From contig NZ_JAHLZY020000001.1 in NCBI RefSeq assembly GCF_018967865.2, positions 1,612,001 through 1,676,000 of the forward strand: a stretch of 64,000 bases of DNA, in the 5' to 3' direction. The DNA is from Hymenobacter siberiensis (GTDB lineage: Bacteria > Bacteroidota > Bacteroidia > Cytophagales > Hymenobacteraceae). The first letter of the stretch is position 1, and each line of letters opens with the position of its first letter. Of this stretch, positions 27,629 to 37,046 are shown one piece after another. A program made the position numbers and the translations under genes. The notes under the pieces are model-generated. The model had not been told where the DNA came from. It saw nothing but the letters and a program-made list of their open reading frames with translations, and ran no database searches.

Positions 27629-29617
27629 CTATTCCAACATCAGCTTTTGCCCGATGGTGCGGCCGTCGGCCAGGGTCAGGCGCACGGTGTAGAGGCCGGC
27701 GGGCAGCGTGGGCAGGGCCAGAGTGGGGTTGCCGGCCTGGGCAGTGGGCTGCTCCCACACCACGCGGCCCAGAGCATCGACCAATACCGCTCGCACAAAA
27801 CCCGGCCCGGCAATGCTCACGGTGCCGTGGCCGTGCCCGGCAGGGGCAGGGTTGGGGTAGATGCTGTAGGCGGCGGCGGCGCGGCTGGCGGCAGTGGCGG
27901 TGGCCACGTTATTGGTCATCACGGGGCGCATCATGAGCGCGCCCCGGCCGGATGCGAAGTTGGTGGTGTCCCACACGCCGGTGTTGTCGCGGCGCAACAG
28001 GTGTTGGGCCGGGAAGCTGCTGTTGTAGTCGAGGCCGTAGGGCAGGAAGCGGCCGGCGGAGGTAGAAGGCTGCGAAAAGCCCACGTAAAAAATGCCCGAT
28101 ACTGGCACGGGCTGGTCAAAATCAATCTGATAATACTGCCAGCCGGCCGGAATATTGGCGGCGGCCGGGATGGTGGCCGTTTTGGAAACCCGGGCGGTGG
28201 TAGCGGGTCGGCCGTTCGCATTGTCCCACACGCTGATGGTGACGGGGCGGGCATCGAAATCCAGCGTCCGGTTGCCGCCGGCCACGCTGGAGCCGGGATA
28301 TACCGGGTATAGGCGCAGGCCGCGCACGTAGTCGGCCTGGTTCAAATCGAAGCGGTAGGCAAAGGCGAGCTGCTGGCCGCTTGTGAAGGGGTCGAGGTTG
28401 GTAAATCCTTCGGCCGTACCATCGTCGTAGGCGTAGTAATTGGCCAGTTCTACGTCCCGGAAAATGGTGTCGTTGGGCAGCGTAAGCGGGTTTTGCTCCT
28501 GCGAGTTCAGCGCCATGGTGTAGCGCAGGCGCTTGGCATCGGGCGTGGCGGGCAGGGCCACGGCGCTGGCCGCGCCGGTCACGGGCGTGAGGCGGGGCAG
28601 CGTGCCCAGCGGCAGGCTGCGCTGCAGCCAGGTACCCAGCACCGGACCGGCGGGCAGCTGCTGCACGGTGCCCAGCACGTTCACGTTCAGTGGGAGCAGG
28701 CCGCTGCGCAGGTTGCTGTAGTTCACGCCCAGGTTGGCGGCCAGCTCGCTGCCGGTCGGCGAGGCCGTGTTGAACTGCCAGACCGGCATGGAGGTGAACC
28801 GGCGCAGGGGGCTGCGCATGCCGCCCGAGGGATTGCCGCCGGTGAGCCCGCCGCCGGCCCCCGAATCCAGAAACGTGGTATCGGCCAGGCCGGCGGTGCG
28901 GCCCCGGTTCAGCAGAATGTAGTCCACGCTCCAGTTGTCGCGGTTTTCGGAGCTGTTGCCGGTGGCAATGAACATAAACTGGAAATTGCCGTGCAGGTAT
29001 TTGGCTTGCTCCAGCAGTACTACCTGCTGCCGAAAGCCGGTGCGCACACGCTGGCCGTTGTAGGCCCACACCTGCTCCCAGGCATTGGCATCGGTTTTCA
29101 CAAACAGCTCCAGGCGCACGGGGGTGGTGCTGCCGTTGGCCCCCGGGATGCTCACGATGCTGCCGGCCTGCCAGGCAAAGCTGAGCGCCACCTTGTCGTT
29201 GGCCGTGAGGCCACCCAGGTTGATGGGCTGTGATACCAGCGAGTCGATGGGGCCGTACACAATGTTTACCTGGCCGCTGTAGTTCTGGCCGTTGGCACGC
29301 AGGCCGTCGAGGGTGGCGGCCCCCCGGGTGAGGGGCTGAATGGCCAGGCGGTTGCTCACGAAAGCGCCGCCGATGGGCATCCACCTCTGCGGGTTGGGCG
29401 CACCGTTCAGCGGCGTGGTGAAGTCATCGAAAAAGGGCAGTGCCAGGGCCGTGGTGCCACGCAGCTGGGTGCGGATGGCGGCGCTGGGCGCGTAAGCTGC
29501 CCGGCCCGGGTCGGCCGACAGGGGCTCGGAAGGCGAGAGCTGGGCCGAGGCCGCGCCGGTGCTCAACAGCAGCGCCGGCAGCAGCAAGCGCGACCATGGG
29601 AGGAATCGTGTCATCAT
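27629..29617 (-). CDS. Secreted T9SS cargo protein, function unknown
   Basis: The protein has 662 residues. It starts with a signal peptide (LLLPALLLSTGAASAQ), has a large beta-rich body with a segment ALPFFDDFTTP often seen in Bacteroidota surface proteins, and ends in a T9SS type A sorting domain (YSIYPNPAPAGHGHG to IGQKLMLE). No catalytic domain is visible. It lies just downstream of the PASTA and D-Ala-D-Ala ligase genes on the same strand, so it may be part of their transcript. Confidence 0.8.
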   Translation of the reverse strand: MMTRFLPWSRLLLPALLLSTGAASAQLSPSEPLSADPGRAAYAPSAAIRTQLRGTTALALPFFDDFTTPLNGAPNPQRWMPIGGAFVSNRLAIQPLTRGAATLDGLRANGQNYSGQVNIVYGPIDSLVSQPINLGGLTANDKVALSFAWQAGSIVSIPGANGSTTPVRLELFVKTDANAWEQVWAYNGQRVRTGFRQQVVLLEQAKYLHGNFQFMFIATGNSSENRDNWSVDYILLNRGRTAGLADTTFLDSGAGGGLTGGNPSGGMRSPLRRFTSMPVWQFNTASPTGSELAANLGVNYSNLRSGLLPLNVNVLGTVQQLPAGPVLGTWLQRSLPLGTLPRLTPVTGAASAVALPATPDAKRLRYTMALNSQEQNPLTLPNDTIFRDVELANYYAYDDGTAEGFTNLDPFTSGQQLAFAYRFDLNQADYVRGLRLYPVYPGSSVAGGNRTLDFDARPVTISVWDNANGRPATTARVSKTATIPAAANIPAGWQYYQIDFDQPVPVSGIFYVGFSQPSTSAGRFLPYGLDYNSSFPAQHLLRRDNTGVWDTTNFASGRGALMMRPVMTNNVATATAASRAAAAYSIYPNPAPAGHGHGTVSIAGPGFVRAVLVDALGRVVWEQPTAQAGNPTLALPTLPAGLYTVRLTLADGRTIGQKLMLE

Positions 29618-29762
29618 AAGTTAGCAGGAGATTGAGGGCCTAACGACCAAAGCGCCCGGAAAAGTGCATTACGACGAAGCGGTGCCCCACGCCGCTACGC
29701 CAGTGAAAAAGGTTTTCCGGCGCGGCGACGCAAAGCACCGCTTTGCGTTGAAAATTAACGGC

Positions 29763-30524
29763 TTATTTCGCCACCCAGATATCCACCAGCTGGCCCATGC
29801 GGATGGTGGCATCGGGGACGGCGGCGGGGCGCTGGCGCACCACCGTGCCGGGCGTCTGGCCATCGGCGGCGGGCTGCTCAAACACTTCGCCTTTTTGCAG
29901 GCCCTGGCCCACTAGGAGCGTAATGGCCTCATCCTCAGGCATGTTGATGAGGTTGGGCACGGCGAAGGTCTGGTTGCCCTGGCCGTCGCCCACCACGAGG
30001 TCCACTTTGGTACCCTTGGCGATGGGCGCGCCGGCCGCTATCTCCTTGCCGTTCACCAGCTGCTTCAGCACCGCGCCGGAGGCCAGGTCGGGCACCAGCT
30101 GAATCTGGCCCACCACGAGGTCATAGCTTTTGAGAATGAGCATGGCGTTTTTCGAGGAGCCATCGGTAAGTTTGGGCATCTTAATCACCGGCGGGTTTTT
30201 CATGCTCACCTGCAGGTAGATTTTGCGGCCTTCCTTCACCTTTTCGCCGGGGGCGGGGTCCTGCACCAGCACGGTGAAGGGGCGGATGTTGGGACTGTAG
30301 CTGGAGTCGTCCACGAAGTAGTTCAGGTTGCGCTCATCGAGGTAGGCTTCGAGGTCGGCCACATTCATGCCCGTCACCTTGGGCACTGTGATGGTTTCGC
30401 CGTGGTGCGTGCTCATGGGTAAATACACGTAGAAAAAGCCCAGCACGAGCAGCAGGCCCGCCCCGGCGATGAGCACGAGGTGCTTCACTACGTCGAGCGG
30501 GGTATTGGAGGTGAGGAAAGCCAT
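29763..30524 (-). CDS. PASTA-domain membrane protein
   Basis: The 253-residue protein has one N-terminal membrane helix (VLIAGAGLLLVLGFFYVYL) and three PASTA repeats (about 45-110, 110-180 and 185-253; each has the VPKVTGM- or VPNLINM-type start). PASTA domains bind peptidoglycan fragments or beta-lactams. Here there is no kinase or transpeptidase domain, so it is likely a cell-wall sensor or scaffold. Its place beside a D-Ala-D-Ala ligase supports a wall-related role. Confidence 0.88.
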   Translation of the reverse strand: MAFLTSNTPLDVVKHLVLIAGAGLLLVLGFFYVYLPMSTHHGETITVPKVTGMNVADLEAYLDERNLNYFVDDSSYSPNIRPFTVLVQDPAPGEKVKEGRKIYLQVSMKNPPVIKMPKLTDGSSKNAMLILKSYDLVVGQIQLVPDLASGAVLKQLVNGKEIAAGAPIAKGTKVDLVVGDGQGNQTFAVPNLINMPEDEAITLLVGQGLQKGEVFEQPAADGQTPGTVVRQRPAAVPDATIRMGQLVDIWVAK

Positions 30525-30562
30525 TTAGCAAAGAAGACGTTATATGGGGCAAAGAACGGAAA

Positions 30563-30723
30563 ACTCCCCTCCTTACCAAGGAGGGGATATTTTGCCGCAG
30601 GCAAAATTGGGGTGGTTGTGGCGTTGAGCAACGTTAGAATAGTGTCATCATGTGTTGTGCAATGCCACAACCACCCCCGTTTGCGCTTCGCGCAAACATC
30701 CCCTCCTTGGTAAGGAGGGGAGT
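30563..30723. repeat. Family D inverted repeat
   Basis: The outer arms 30563-30588 and 30698-30723 (CTCCTTACCAAGGAGGGG core) each form their own small palindrome. Inner parts (GGGGTGGTTGTGGC / GCCACAACCACCCCC) also pair. It fills the gap between the ligase and PASTA genes. Confidence 0.85.
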
Positions 30724-30730
30724 CCGATGT

Positions 30731-33526
30731 TCAGCTAACCCGGGCCGCCCGCGCCTTGCCGAACTCCAGAATCCGGTCGATGAACTGATAAGGCGTGTAG
30801 CCGGCCAGGGCCGTCTGGTGGAAGATGCAGGTGGCGGGCGTCATGCCGGGCAGTGAATTTACCTCGATGATGAGCACCTCCACCTCGCCCTCCTGGCGCA
30901 CGCGCACGAAGGCGTCAATCCGGGCGTAGCCCTGAATATCGAGCACTTCGGCCACGCGGTGCAGCACGGCCTTCACCTCGTTCGAGATGCGCTGGCGCTC
31001 GGCGGGGTCTGCATCGTAGCGGGCGGGGGTGATGTTCTGGCCTTCGCCGGCCAGGAATTTCTCCTCCAGGCTCAGCACCTCGCCGTTGGCCAGGGCCTCG
31101 CTGGCCTCGAATACTTCGATGTCGAGCAGGCCGTCTTCGTCGTAAGAAGTGAGCAGGCCGCCCGTGACTTCGAGGAAGTGCGCGGCCCCGTCGCGGCTGA
31201 TGAGCGTTTCGACCAGGAAGGCCTCTTTGCGCGGAAATTCCTCCTTAAAACCCAGATTCAACACGCCGGCCGGGGCGGGCATGAGGTCTTCCCCGGTGCG
31301 GAAGATGAGCTGACTGAAGGCTTCCAGCTCCGCGCGGTTCTTGATTTTCTTCACCGCCGAGGAGCAGCCATCGTCGGCAGGCTTGGCGATGAATGGGTAA
31401 GGAAACTGCGTTTCGAGGCTGCGGTAGAAGCTTTCGGCATCGGCCTGCCACTCCAGCTTGGTGGCCATGCGGTGCTCGGCCACCAGCAGGCCGGCGGCAC
31501 GCAGGCGCTTGTTGGTTTCAAACTTGTTGATGGTGACGCTGCTGCTGGCCACGCCCGAGCCATTGTAGGGCAGACCAAACTTCTCCAGCTCCTGTTGCAG
31601 CGCGCCGTCCTCGCCGGGGCGGCCGTGCAGGGCAATGAATACTTCATCGACCATGCCGGCCAGCTCCCCGAACGAGATGCGGCGCGGCAGGGCCAGCGCC
31701 TGTCCGGCGTAGGTGCTGGTAATCTGGCTGGCTTCCTGTCGGATGCGGGCCAGAATGGGGTGCGGGGCCTCGCCGGCCTCGGCGTGCTCAATTTTCTCGC
31801 GGATGTCGTCGGCGTTGTCCTTCAGCATCACGTTCACGGGCAGCACGTAGAGCTGGTGCTCCTGCGCCGAGCCGGTGAGGAACACCGGCACCGGCGCGTA
31901 CTTGGCCGACGAGCTGAGCTTCTCGAAGATGTTGCGCCCGCTCTCCACCGAAATATGACGCTCCGAGGAGTAGCCGCCCATTATCACGGCCACCCGAATG
32001 CGCTCGGTGGCCTCGTGCTGGCGGCCGGCTACGGCCGCATCGAGCTTGGCCAGCAGCGCCCCCAGCTTCACGGGGCGTAGGCCGGCGCGGCGGCGGGCCG
32101 CCAGCGACGTGCGGATGAGGTAAGTCAGAAACTGGCTCGGGTTGAGCCCTATTTCGGCCGCCTGGTGGAAGAAGAACGAAGCCGGCAGCATGCCCGAAGT
32201 CGTGTTCGGGTCGTTGAGAAACAGGGTAGAAGGGGAGGAGGGTATAGGGGATAGGGATTGGGCACCACCATTTTCCGTATTCCCTATCCCTTCTACCTTA
32301 TTCCCCTCAACCACAAACCCATCCAAGCGGGCATACACCTGGAAGCCGAACGTGCGGAACATCTCCTCGCAGGCCTCGCGGATTTCCTGAATTTTATCCT
32401 CCGGTAAGTCAATCGGGGTGATTTTGCGGGCCAGGCCGGGCAGGTATTTCGAGCGGTAGTCAAACATCTCCTCGCCCTTCACAATCTCGGTGGGCGGCAG
32501 GGCCAGCGGCAGGCCGTTGGGGTCTTCCACCACAATGCAGCTGAACTCGCGGCCGGCCACGAAGCTTTCCACGAGCACCTGCGTTTCGCCGTCCACGTTG
32601 GTCAGGCGGATGGTATCGGCCGTTTCAAAAGTCTGGTCGAGGGTGAAGAGCAGGGTTTCGGGGTGGTAAATGGTCGCTTCGCTTAATGAAGAATTATCGC
32701 CTTCCAATTCTTCATTAAGCGCCAGCGTCACCGGCAGGCCGATGCCGTCACGGATATCGGTGAGATGCTGCACCCAGGCCACTTTGTCCTGCTCGCCCAG
32801 GCGCTGCCAGTCGGTGCGGGTCAGGGTTTTGCGGAACAGGCTTTTTTCGATGGCGGCCTCGAATTTGGCGAGGTCGTCGGTTTTTAGAATGCTCACGCCG
32901 ATGCTGGAGCCCTGGCGCGGCGCTTTCAGCACCAGCGGCAAGCCCAGCTCGCGCACCAGGTAGGCGAGGGTGGCGGCGTGGTCGGCGCGGTCCCACTCCT
33001 CGGCCGTGATGACGCGGAAGTCGGGCGTGGGCTGGCCCAGCGCTTTCAGCAGCTTCTTCTGCGCGATTTTATCAATGCCAAATGCCGAGGGCAGAATACC
33101 GGAGCCCGAATATGGAATCCCCAGCCACTCCAGCATGCCCTGAATGGCCCCGTCCTCACCACCCGGCCCGTGCAGGGCCAGAAAGGCGAAATCCATGAGC
33201 AGCGGCAGCTGTTCGGGCTGCACCTGCCGCCCCACTTTGGCAATGGCCTCAAACTTCTCATCGTGGCTGAGCTCGCCCAGGCTTTCGATGTACACCTGCA
33301 AATGGTGCAGCGACGGCGGCTGCGAGCTCACCGGCGGGTAGAAGTCGCGGATGGTACCTTTATAGATAAATTGCCAGTCGAGCAGAATGAACTGCCCCAG
33401 GCTATCGACGAAGATGGGCACGGGCTGAAACAGGGCCTTGTCCAGGTTATCAAACACGGTGCGGCCGCCGGCGAAGGAAATTTCCCGCTCGCGCGAAGTG
33501 CCTCCGAAAAAAATACCGATTTTCAT
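30731..33526 (-). CDS. Fused double D-alanine-D-alanine ligase, 931 aa
   Basis: Two complete ATP-grasp ligases are joined. The first (about 1-480) starts MKIGIFFGGTSREREISFAG; the second (about 510-931) starts RVAVIMGGYSSERHISVESG. Both have the substrate loop (FAFLALHGPGGEDGAIQG; VFIALHGRPGEDGALQQ) and a metal-binding end (FLNDPNTTSGMLP; IEVNSLPGMTP). A normal Ddl has about 310-370 residues, so each half is of full size. The first half carries two extra segments, at about residues 269-282 and 411-433, both encoded by palindromic DNA. It forms D-Ala-D-Ala for peptidoglycan; one half might make a different dipeptide. Confidence 0.85.
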   Translation of the reverse strand: MKIGIFFGGTSREREISFAGGRTVFDNLDKALFQPVPIFVDSLGQFILLDWQFIYKGTIRDFYPPVSSQPPSLHHLQVYIESLGELSHDEKFEAIAKVGRQVQPEQLPLLMDFAFLALHGPGGEDGAIQGMLEWLGIPYSGSGILPSAFGIDKIAQKKLLKALGQPTPDFRVITAEEWDRADHAATLAYLVRELGLPLVLKAPRQGSSIGVSILKTDDLAKFEAAIEKSLFRKTLTRTDWQRLGEQDKVAWVQHLTDIRDGIGLPVTLALNEELEGDNSSLSEATIYHPETLLFTLDQTFETADTIRLTNVDGETQVLVESFVAGREFSCIVVEDPNGLPLALPPTEIVKGEEMFDYRSKYLPGLARKITPIDLPEDKIQEIREACEEMFRTFGFQVYARLDGFVVEGNKVEGIGNTENGGAQSLSPIPSSPSTLFLNDPNTTSGMLPASFFFHQAAEIGLNPSQFLTYLIRTSLAARRRAGLRPVKLGALLAKLDAAVAGRQHEATERIRVAVIMGGYSSERHISVESGRNIFEKLSSSAKYAPVPVFLTGSAQEHQLYVLPVNVMLKDNADDIREKIEHAEAGEAPHPILARIRQEASQITSTYAGQALALPRRISFGELAGMVDEVFIALHGRPGEDGALQQELEKFGLPYNGSGVASSSVTINKFETNKRLRAAGLLVAEHRMATKLEWQADAESFYRSLETQFPYPFIAKPADDGCSSAVKKIKNRAELEAFSQLIFRTGEDLMPAPAGVLNLGFKEEFPRKEAFLVETLISRDGAAHFLEVTGGLLTSYDEDGLLDIEVFEASEALANGEVLSLEEKFLAGEGQNITPARYDADPAERQRISNEVKAVLHRVAEVLDIQGYARIDAFVRVRQEGEVEVLIIEVNSLPGMTPATCIFHQTALAGYTPYQFIDRILEFGKARAARVS
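32226..32296. repeat. Palindromic insert inside the ligase ORF (1)
   Basis: The outer arms GTAGAAGGG / CCCTTCTAC (32226-32234 and 32288-32296) and the inner stem GGGATAGGGAT / ATTCCCTATCCC give an imperfect hairpin. It encodes Ser/Pro/Gly/Asn-rich residues where other Ddl proteins go straight from DGF to LFLNDPN. Confidence 0.7.
32680..32721. repeat. Palindromic insert inside the ligase ORF (2)
   Basis: Perfect 16-bp arms (32680-32695 and 32706-32721; CGCTTAATGAAGAATT) around 10 nt. It encodes an acidic stretch (ALNEELEGDNSSLSEA) just before IYHPETLL. Its AT content is unlike the rest of the gene. Confidence 0.75.
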
Positions 33527-33534
33527 AAGTGCAG

Positions 33535-33542
33535 CAAAGGTA
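33535..33542 (-). promoter_or_regulatory. -7 promoter box TACCTTTG
   Basis: This exact TAnnTTTG match on the minus strand lies 8 bp before the ligase start, leaving a very short leader. Confidence 0.55.
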
Positions 33543-33551
33543 AGGGAGTGC

Positions 33552-33675
33552 GGTAAGCTTTAGCTTGCCGTTATCGTACAAGGCAACGCCACTGTGGCCT
33601 CACGGTTCGGAGTGTACCCGCCGGGTTTACTTTGTGGTCTGATTACGTTTTCTCCACGGCAAGCTAAAGCTTACC
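33552..33675. repeat. Family B inverted repeat
   Basis: The arms 33552-33571 and 33656-33675 have the GTAAGCTTTAGCTTGCCGT core. It lies between the divergent ligase and pgk genes, ending 18 bp before the pgk start. Confidence 0.8.
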
Positions 33676-33693
33676 TCACATTCCTTCATTCCC

Positions 33694-34884
33694 ATGAACA
33701 CCCTCGATACCTACAACTTCGCCGGCAAGCGCGCCGTGATGCGCGTCGATTTCAACGTGCCCCTTGATAAGGACCTGCGCATCACCGATGACACGCGCAT
33801 CCGCATGGCCACCCGCTCGGTGATGAAAATCCTGAACGATGGCGGCTCCGTGGTGCTGCTTTCGCACCTGGGCCGGCCCAAGGGCGGTTACGAGCAGAAG
33901 TTTTCGCTCGAAGCCCTCATGGCGCGTCTCTCGCAGGAATACGGCCGCGAAGTGCAGTTTGGTGGCGACGTGCTTGGGGCCGAAGGCGCCCAGAAAGCGG
34001 CCGCTCTGCAGCCCGGCGAAGTGCTGCTCATGGACAACGTGCGCTTCTATAAGGAGGAGGAAGCCGGCGACCCGGTCTTCGCCGCCAAGCTGGCCACCCT
34101 GGGCAATGTGTACGTGAATGATGCCTTTGGCACCGCGCACCGCGCCCACGCCTCCACGGCCGTGATGGCCAATTCCTTTGCTGCGCAGGACCGTGTGGGC
34201 GGCTACCTGCTGCAATCCGAAATCGACAACGCCCAGAAGGTGCTCGAAAATGCCGAGCGGCCCTTCACCGCCATCATGGGCGGGGCCAAGATTTCAGACA
34301 AGATTCTCATCATCGAAAAACTGCTCGATAAGGTTGACAACCTGCTCATCGGCGGCGGTATGGCCTACACGTTTGCCGTGGCCGAGAATGGCCACGTCGG
34401 CAGCTCGCTGCTGGAAGCCGACAAAGTGGACCTGGCCCGCCAGCTCATCCAGAAGGCCAAAGACAAGGGCGTGAACCTGATGCTGCCCGCCGACTCGCTC
34501 ATCGCCGATAAATTCGCCAACGATGCCAACGTGGACGTGGCCAGCAACCTCAGCATCCCCGACGGCTGGATGGGCCTCGACCTCGGTCCCGAAAGCCGCG
34601 AAGCCTTCGCCGCAGTTATTCGCAACAGCAAAACTATCCTCTGGAACGGCCCGATGGGTGTGTTCGAAATGAGCAACTTCTCGCTCGGCACCGAGTACGT
34701 GGCCCAGGCCATTGCCGAGGCCACGGCGGCCGGCGCCTACTCGCTCATCGGCGGCGGCGACTCGGCGGCGGCCGTGCAGCAGCTTGGTTTTGGCGACCAG
34801 GTGAGCTACATCAGCACCGGCGGCGGCGCGCTGCTGGAGTACATGGAAGGCAAGGAGCTGCCCGGCGTAACGGCGCTGGGTTAG
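33694..34884 (+). CDS. pgk: Phosphoglycerate kinase
   Basis: The 396-residue glycolytic kinase converts 1,3-bisphosphoglycerate and ADP to 3-phosphoglycerate and ATP. Family motifs are intact: RVDFNVPLD at the N-terminus, [32 protein letters not shown] and the C-terminal [11 protein letters not shown] and [10 protein letters not shown]. The length is normal. A family B repeat occupies its immediate upstream region, so the promoter lies inside or before the repeat. Confidence 0.97.
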   Translation: MNTLDTYNFAGKRAVMRVDFNVPLDKDLRITDDTRIRMATRSVMKILNDGGSVVLLSHLGRPKGGYEQKFSLEALMARLSQEYGREVQFGGDVLGAEGAQKAAALQPGEVLLMDNVRFYKEEEAGDPVFAAKLATLGNVYVNDAFGTAHRAHASTAVMANSFAAQDRVGGYLLQSEIDNAQKVLENAERPFTAIMGGAKISDKILIIEKLLDKVDNLLIGGGMAYTFAVAENGHVGSSLLEADKVDLARQLIQKAKDKGVNLMLPADSLIADKFANDANVDVASNLSIPDGWMGLDLGPESREAFAAVIRNSKTILWNGPMGVFEMSNFSLGTEYVAQAIAEATAAGAYSLIGGGDSAAAVQQLGFGDQVSYISTGGGALLEYMEGKELPGVTALG

Positions 34885-34909
34885 GATGTAGCGAAGAACC
34901 AGTATAATA

Positions 34910-34959
34910 ACGCAAAAAGGAGCCCCGGTCGCGCAGGCAACGGGGGCTCCTTTTTGCGT
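34910..34959. terminator. Bidirectional terminator, 17-bp arms
   Basis: ACGCAAAAAGGAGCCCC (34910-34926) pairs with 34943-34959. It lies between the convergent pgk and the outer-membrane protein gene. Confidence 0.9.
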
Positions 34960-34969
34960 TGTGTAATCG

Positions 34970-35977
34970 TCAGCTTTTGCCGTGCAGCAGGTATTTGGTC
35001 TGCTTGAAGCTGTAGCCGACGGATACCACCATTCGGCCGGCGCTGGCCGGGTGGTCCGTAGTGGCGGTGTAGATGGGCAGCTGGAAGCTGGTGTTGAGCG
35101 AGAAGTTTTTGTAGTACACATCTAGCCCGGGGCCCAGCAGGGCGTTGTTCATGGCGTGCTCGCCGGTGAGCTGGCCGTCCAGCATCTCGCCCTTGGTTTT
35201 CTCGTAGAAAAACTGCGCTGAGGGGTACACCTGCCAGTTTTCGCCCAGCGGCACGCGGTAGAACAGGCTGGCGTAGGTGGCCGTGCTCGGGGCCAGGCTG
35301 TTGCGGAATGTGTTTTCCGTGGAGCGGCGGTAGCTGCTGTTCACGCTCAGCCCGAAGCTATGGAAGCTGCCGATGTAGTTGGCGTATACGAAGCCGTCGG
35401 TGGTGCCGGTGCCCACTTGGTTTAGCAGCGGGTAGCGCTGGCCCTGGGCATTCTGGCGGGTGTACTCGCCGGTGGGCAGCTTCAGGCCGCCGCCCACAAT
35501 GAGCCGGCTCTGCACCCCGGCCGTTTCGATGGCCCGGATGAGGTGGTAGCCGGTAAAAACCGTCACGTCGCCCACGCCGGCCGAGTTCAGCTGCCGGCCG
35601 TTTATCTGCGAGGTATTCATCATGTAGGGCACGAAGGCGTTCAGCTCCACGCGTTGCGAGAGGAAGTATTTTCCGCGCAATTCGATGACGCGGAAAGCTT
35701 CGAAATCGGTCGGTTCGCCGTGGTGGCTGTGGGCGTAGCCGTTGTCGCCGTTGAGGGGCGAGGGGAAAAACGGCCGCACCCCGGCCGGGAAAAACTGCGG
35801 CGACTGCCCCAGCGCCTGGTAGCCGTTGAAGATGCGGTAGCGGTGCATCAGGCTGAAACCGCTCTGGTTGTCGTAGGGCGTGATGCCCATAAAGCAGCCG
35901 CAGATGTCGCAGGCCCGGCCGGGCAGCGCCAGCCCACTCAGCAGCAGGCTTATGAGAATAGATTTCTGAGAGTTCAT
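34970..35977 (-). CDS. Outer-membrane beta-barrel protein of the copper operon
   Basis: The 335-residue protein has a signal peptide ending near GRA, then a Cys cluster CDICGCFMG directly at the mature N-terminus, then a barrel-like pattern to the end (VVSVGYSFKQTKYLL). The Cys cluster suggests metal binding at the periplasmic face. It is the last of four minus-strand genes and starts 19 bp after the di-heme protein gene. A role as transporter for the metal handled by the MbnP/MbnH pair is inferred from context only. Confidence 0.75.
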   Translation of the reverse strand: MNSQKSILISLLLSGLALPGRACDICGCFMGITPYDNQSGFSLMHRYRIFNGYQALGQSPQFFPAGVRPFFPSPLNGDNGYAHSHHGEPTDFEAFRVIELRGKYFLSQRVELNAFVPYMMNTSQINGRQLNSAGVGDVTVFTGYHLIRAIETAGVQSRLIVGGGLKLPTGEYTRQNAQGQRYPLLNQVGTGTTDGFVYANYIGSFHSFGLSVNSSYRRSTENTFRNSLAPSTATYASLFYRVPLGENWQVYPSAQFFYEKTKGEMLDGQLTGEHAMNNALLGPGLDVYYKNFSLNTSFQLPIYTATTDHPASAGRMVVSVGYSFKQTKYLLHGKS

Positions 35978-35995
35978 CGAAATAAATGCTGAAGC

Positions 35996-37039
35996 CTAGG
36001 GCTGCGCCGCCAGTCGCACATCGTGAATAAACGAGTCGTCGGTGAGCGTGTGCAGGAAGGCGATGATATCGGCTTCTTCTGTTGCGGTAAGGGGAATGCC
36101 CGCCGGGCGAAGGGCCGGGTCGAGAGTGGGGGAGGCCACCACGCCGTGGTCGTAGTGAGCCAGCACCTGCGCCAGCGTGGCAAAGCGGCCGTCGTGCATG
36201 TAGGGAGCTGTGAGGGCCACATTGCGCAGGCTGGGTACTTTAAAGCGGCCCACGTCGGTGGTGCGCCGGGTGATGTGGGCGCGGCCCGAATCGGCTTCGA
36301 AGGTGGCACTGAGGCCGTTGTTGCGGTAGGTTTCGTCGGTGAATAAGTCGGTGGCATGGCAGCTGGCGCATTTTTGCGCCACCAGTACCCGGCCGCGCCC
36401 TTCGCCGGCCGTGAGCACGGCCCCGGCCTCGCCGCGCACCACTTTATCGTAGCGCGAGTTGGCCGAGGTGAGTGCGGCCGTGTACTGTGCCAGCGCCCGC
36501 AGAAACTGGTAGGAATCGATGGGCCCCGCCCCGTACACCGCCGCGAAGCGCCGTGGGTAATCGGCATCGGCATTGAGCCTGGCTAGGACGCGGGGCAGTG
36601 TTTCGTCCATTTCCAGCGGATTGGTGAGCGGGGCCAGGGGCAGGGTTTCGAGGTTTTTGGGTCCGCCGTCCCAGAAAAATTCCGATTTCCAGCGCAGGTT
36701 CTGCAGGGCCGGGGCGTTGCGGGTGCCCAGGCGGTTGGCCACGCCGTGGCTCAGGCGGTGGTCGGCGTTGGCGAAGGCCACGAATTGCTGGTGGCAGCTG
36801 CCGCACGACACAGACCCGTCGCGCGAGAGCCGGACATCATAAAACAAGCTGCGGCCTAGCCCAAACGCCGCCGCCGTGGGCGGGTTGGCATCCGGGGCAT
36901 ACACGGGGGCGGGGAAGTTGGCCGGGAGGGTGGTGCCGGGTACCGGGGCATCCGGCTCCACCACGTCGCCGAGGCCGCAGCCCGCCAGGAGCAGCCCCGC
37001 TAGCCCACAGGCCAGCGAGGCAACCAAGGTGCGGCGCAT
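35996..37039 (-). CDS. Di-heme cytochrome c peroxidase-like (MauG/MbnH) lipoprotein
   Basis: The 347-residue protein begins with a lipoprotein signal (LLLAGC, Cys21). It carries two heme sites, CGSCH (79-83) and CASCH (224-228), as in MauG and bacterial cytochrome c peroxidases. MbnH, a member of this family, oxidises a Trp of its partner MbnP to kynurenine. The gene lies 7 bp after an MbnP-like gene, so an MbnH role is more likely than simple H2O2 removal. It acts in the periplasm. Confidence 0.88.
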   Translation of the reverse strand: MRRTLVASLACGLAGLLLAGCGLGDVVEPDAPVPGTTLPANFPAPVYAPDANPPTAAAFGLGRSLFYDVRLSRDGSVSCGSCHQQFVAFANADHRLSHGVANRLGTRNAPALQNLRWKSEFFWDGGPKNLETLPLAPLTNPLEMDETLPRVLARLNADADYPRRFAAVYGAGPIDSYQFLRALAQYTAALTSANSRYDKVVRGEAGAVLTAGEGRGRVLVAQKCASCHATDLFTDETYRNNGLSATFEADSGRAHITRRTTDVGRFKVPSLRNVALTAPYMHDGRFATLAQVLAHYDHGVVASPTLDPALRPAGIPLTATEEADIIAFLHTLTDDSFIHDVRLAAQP

Positions 37040-37046
37040 GGCCGGA

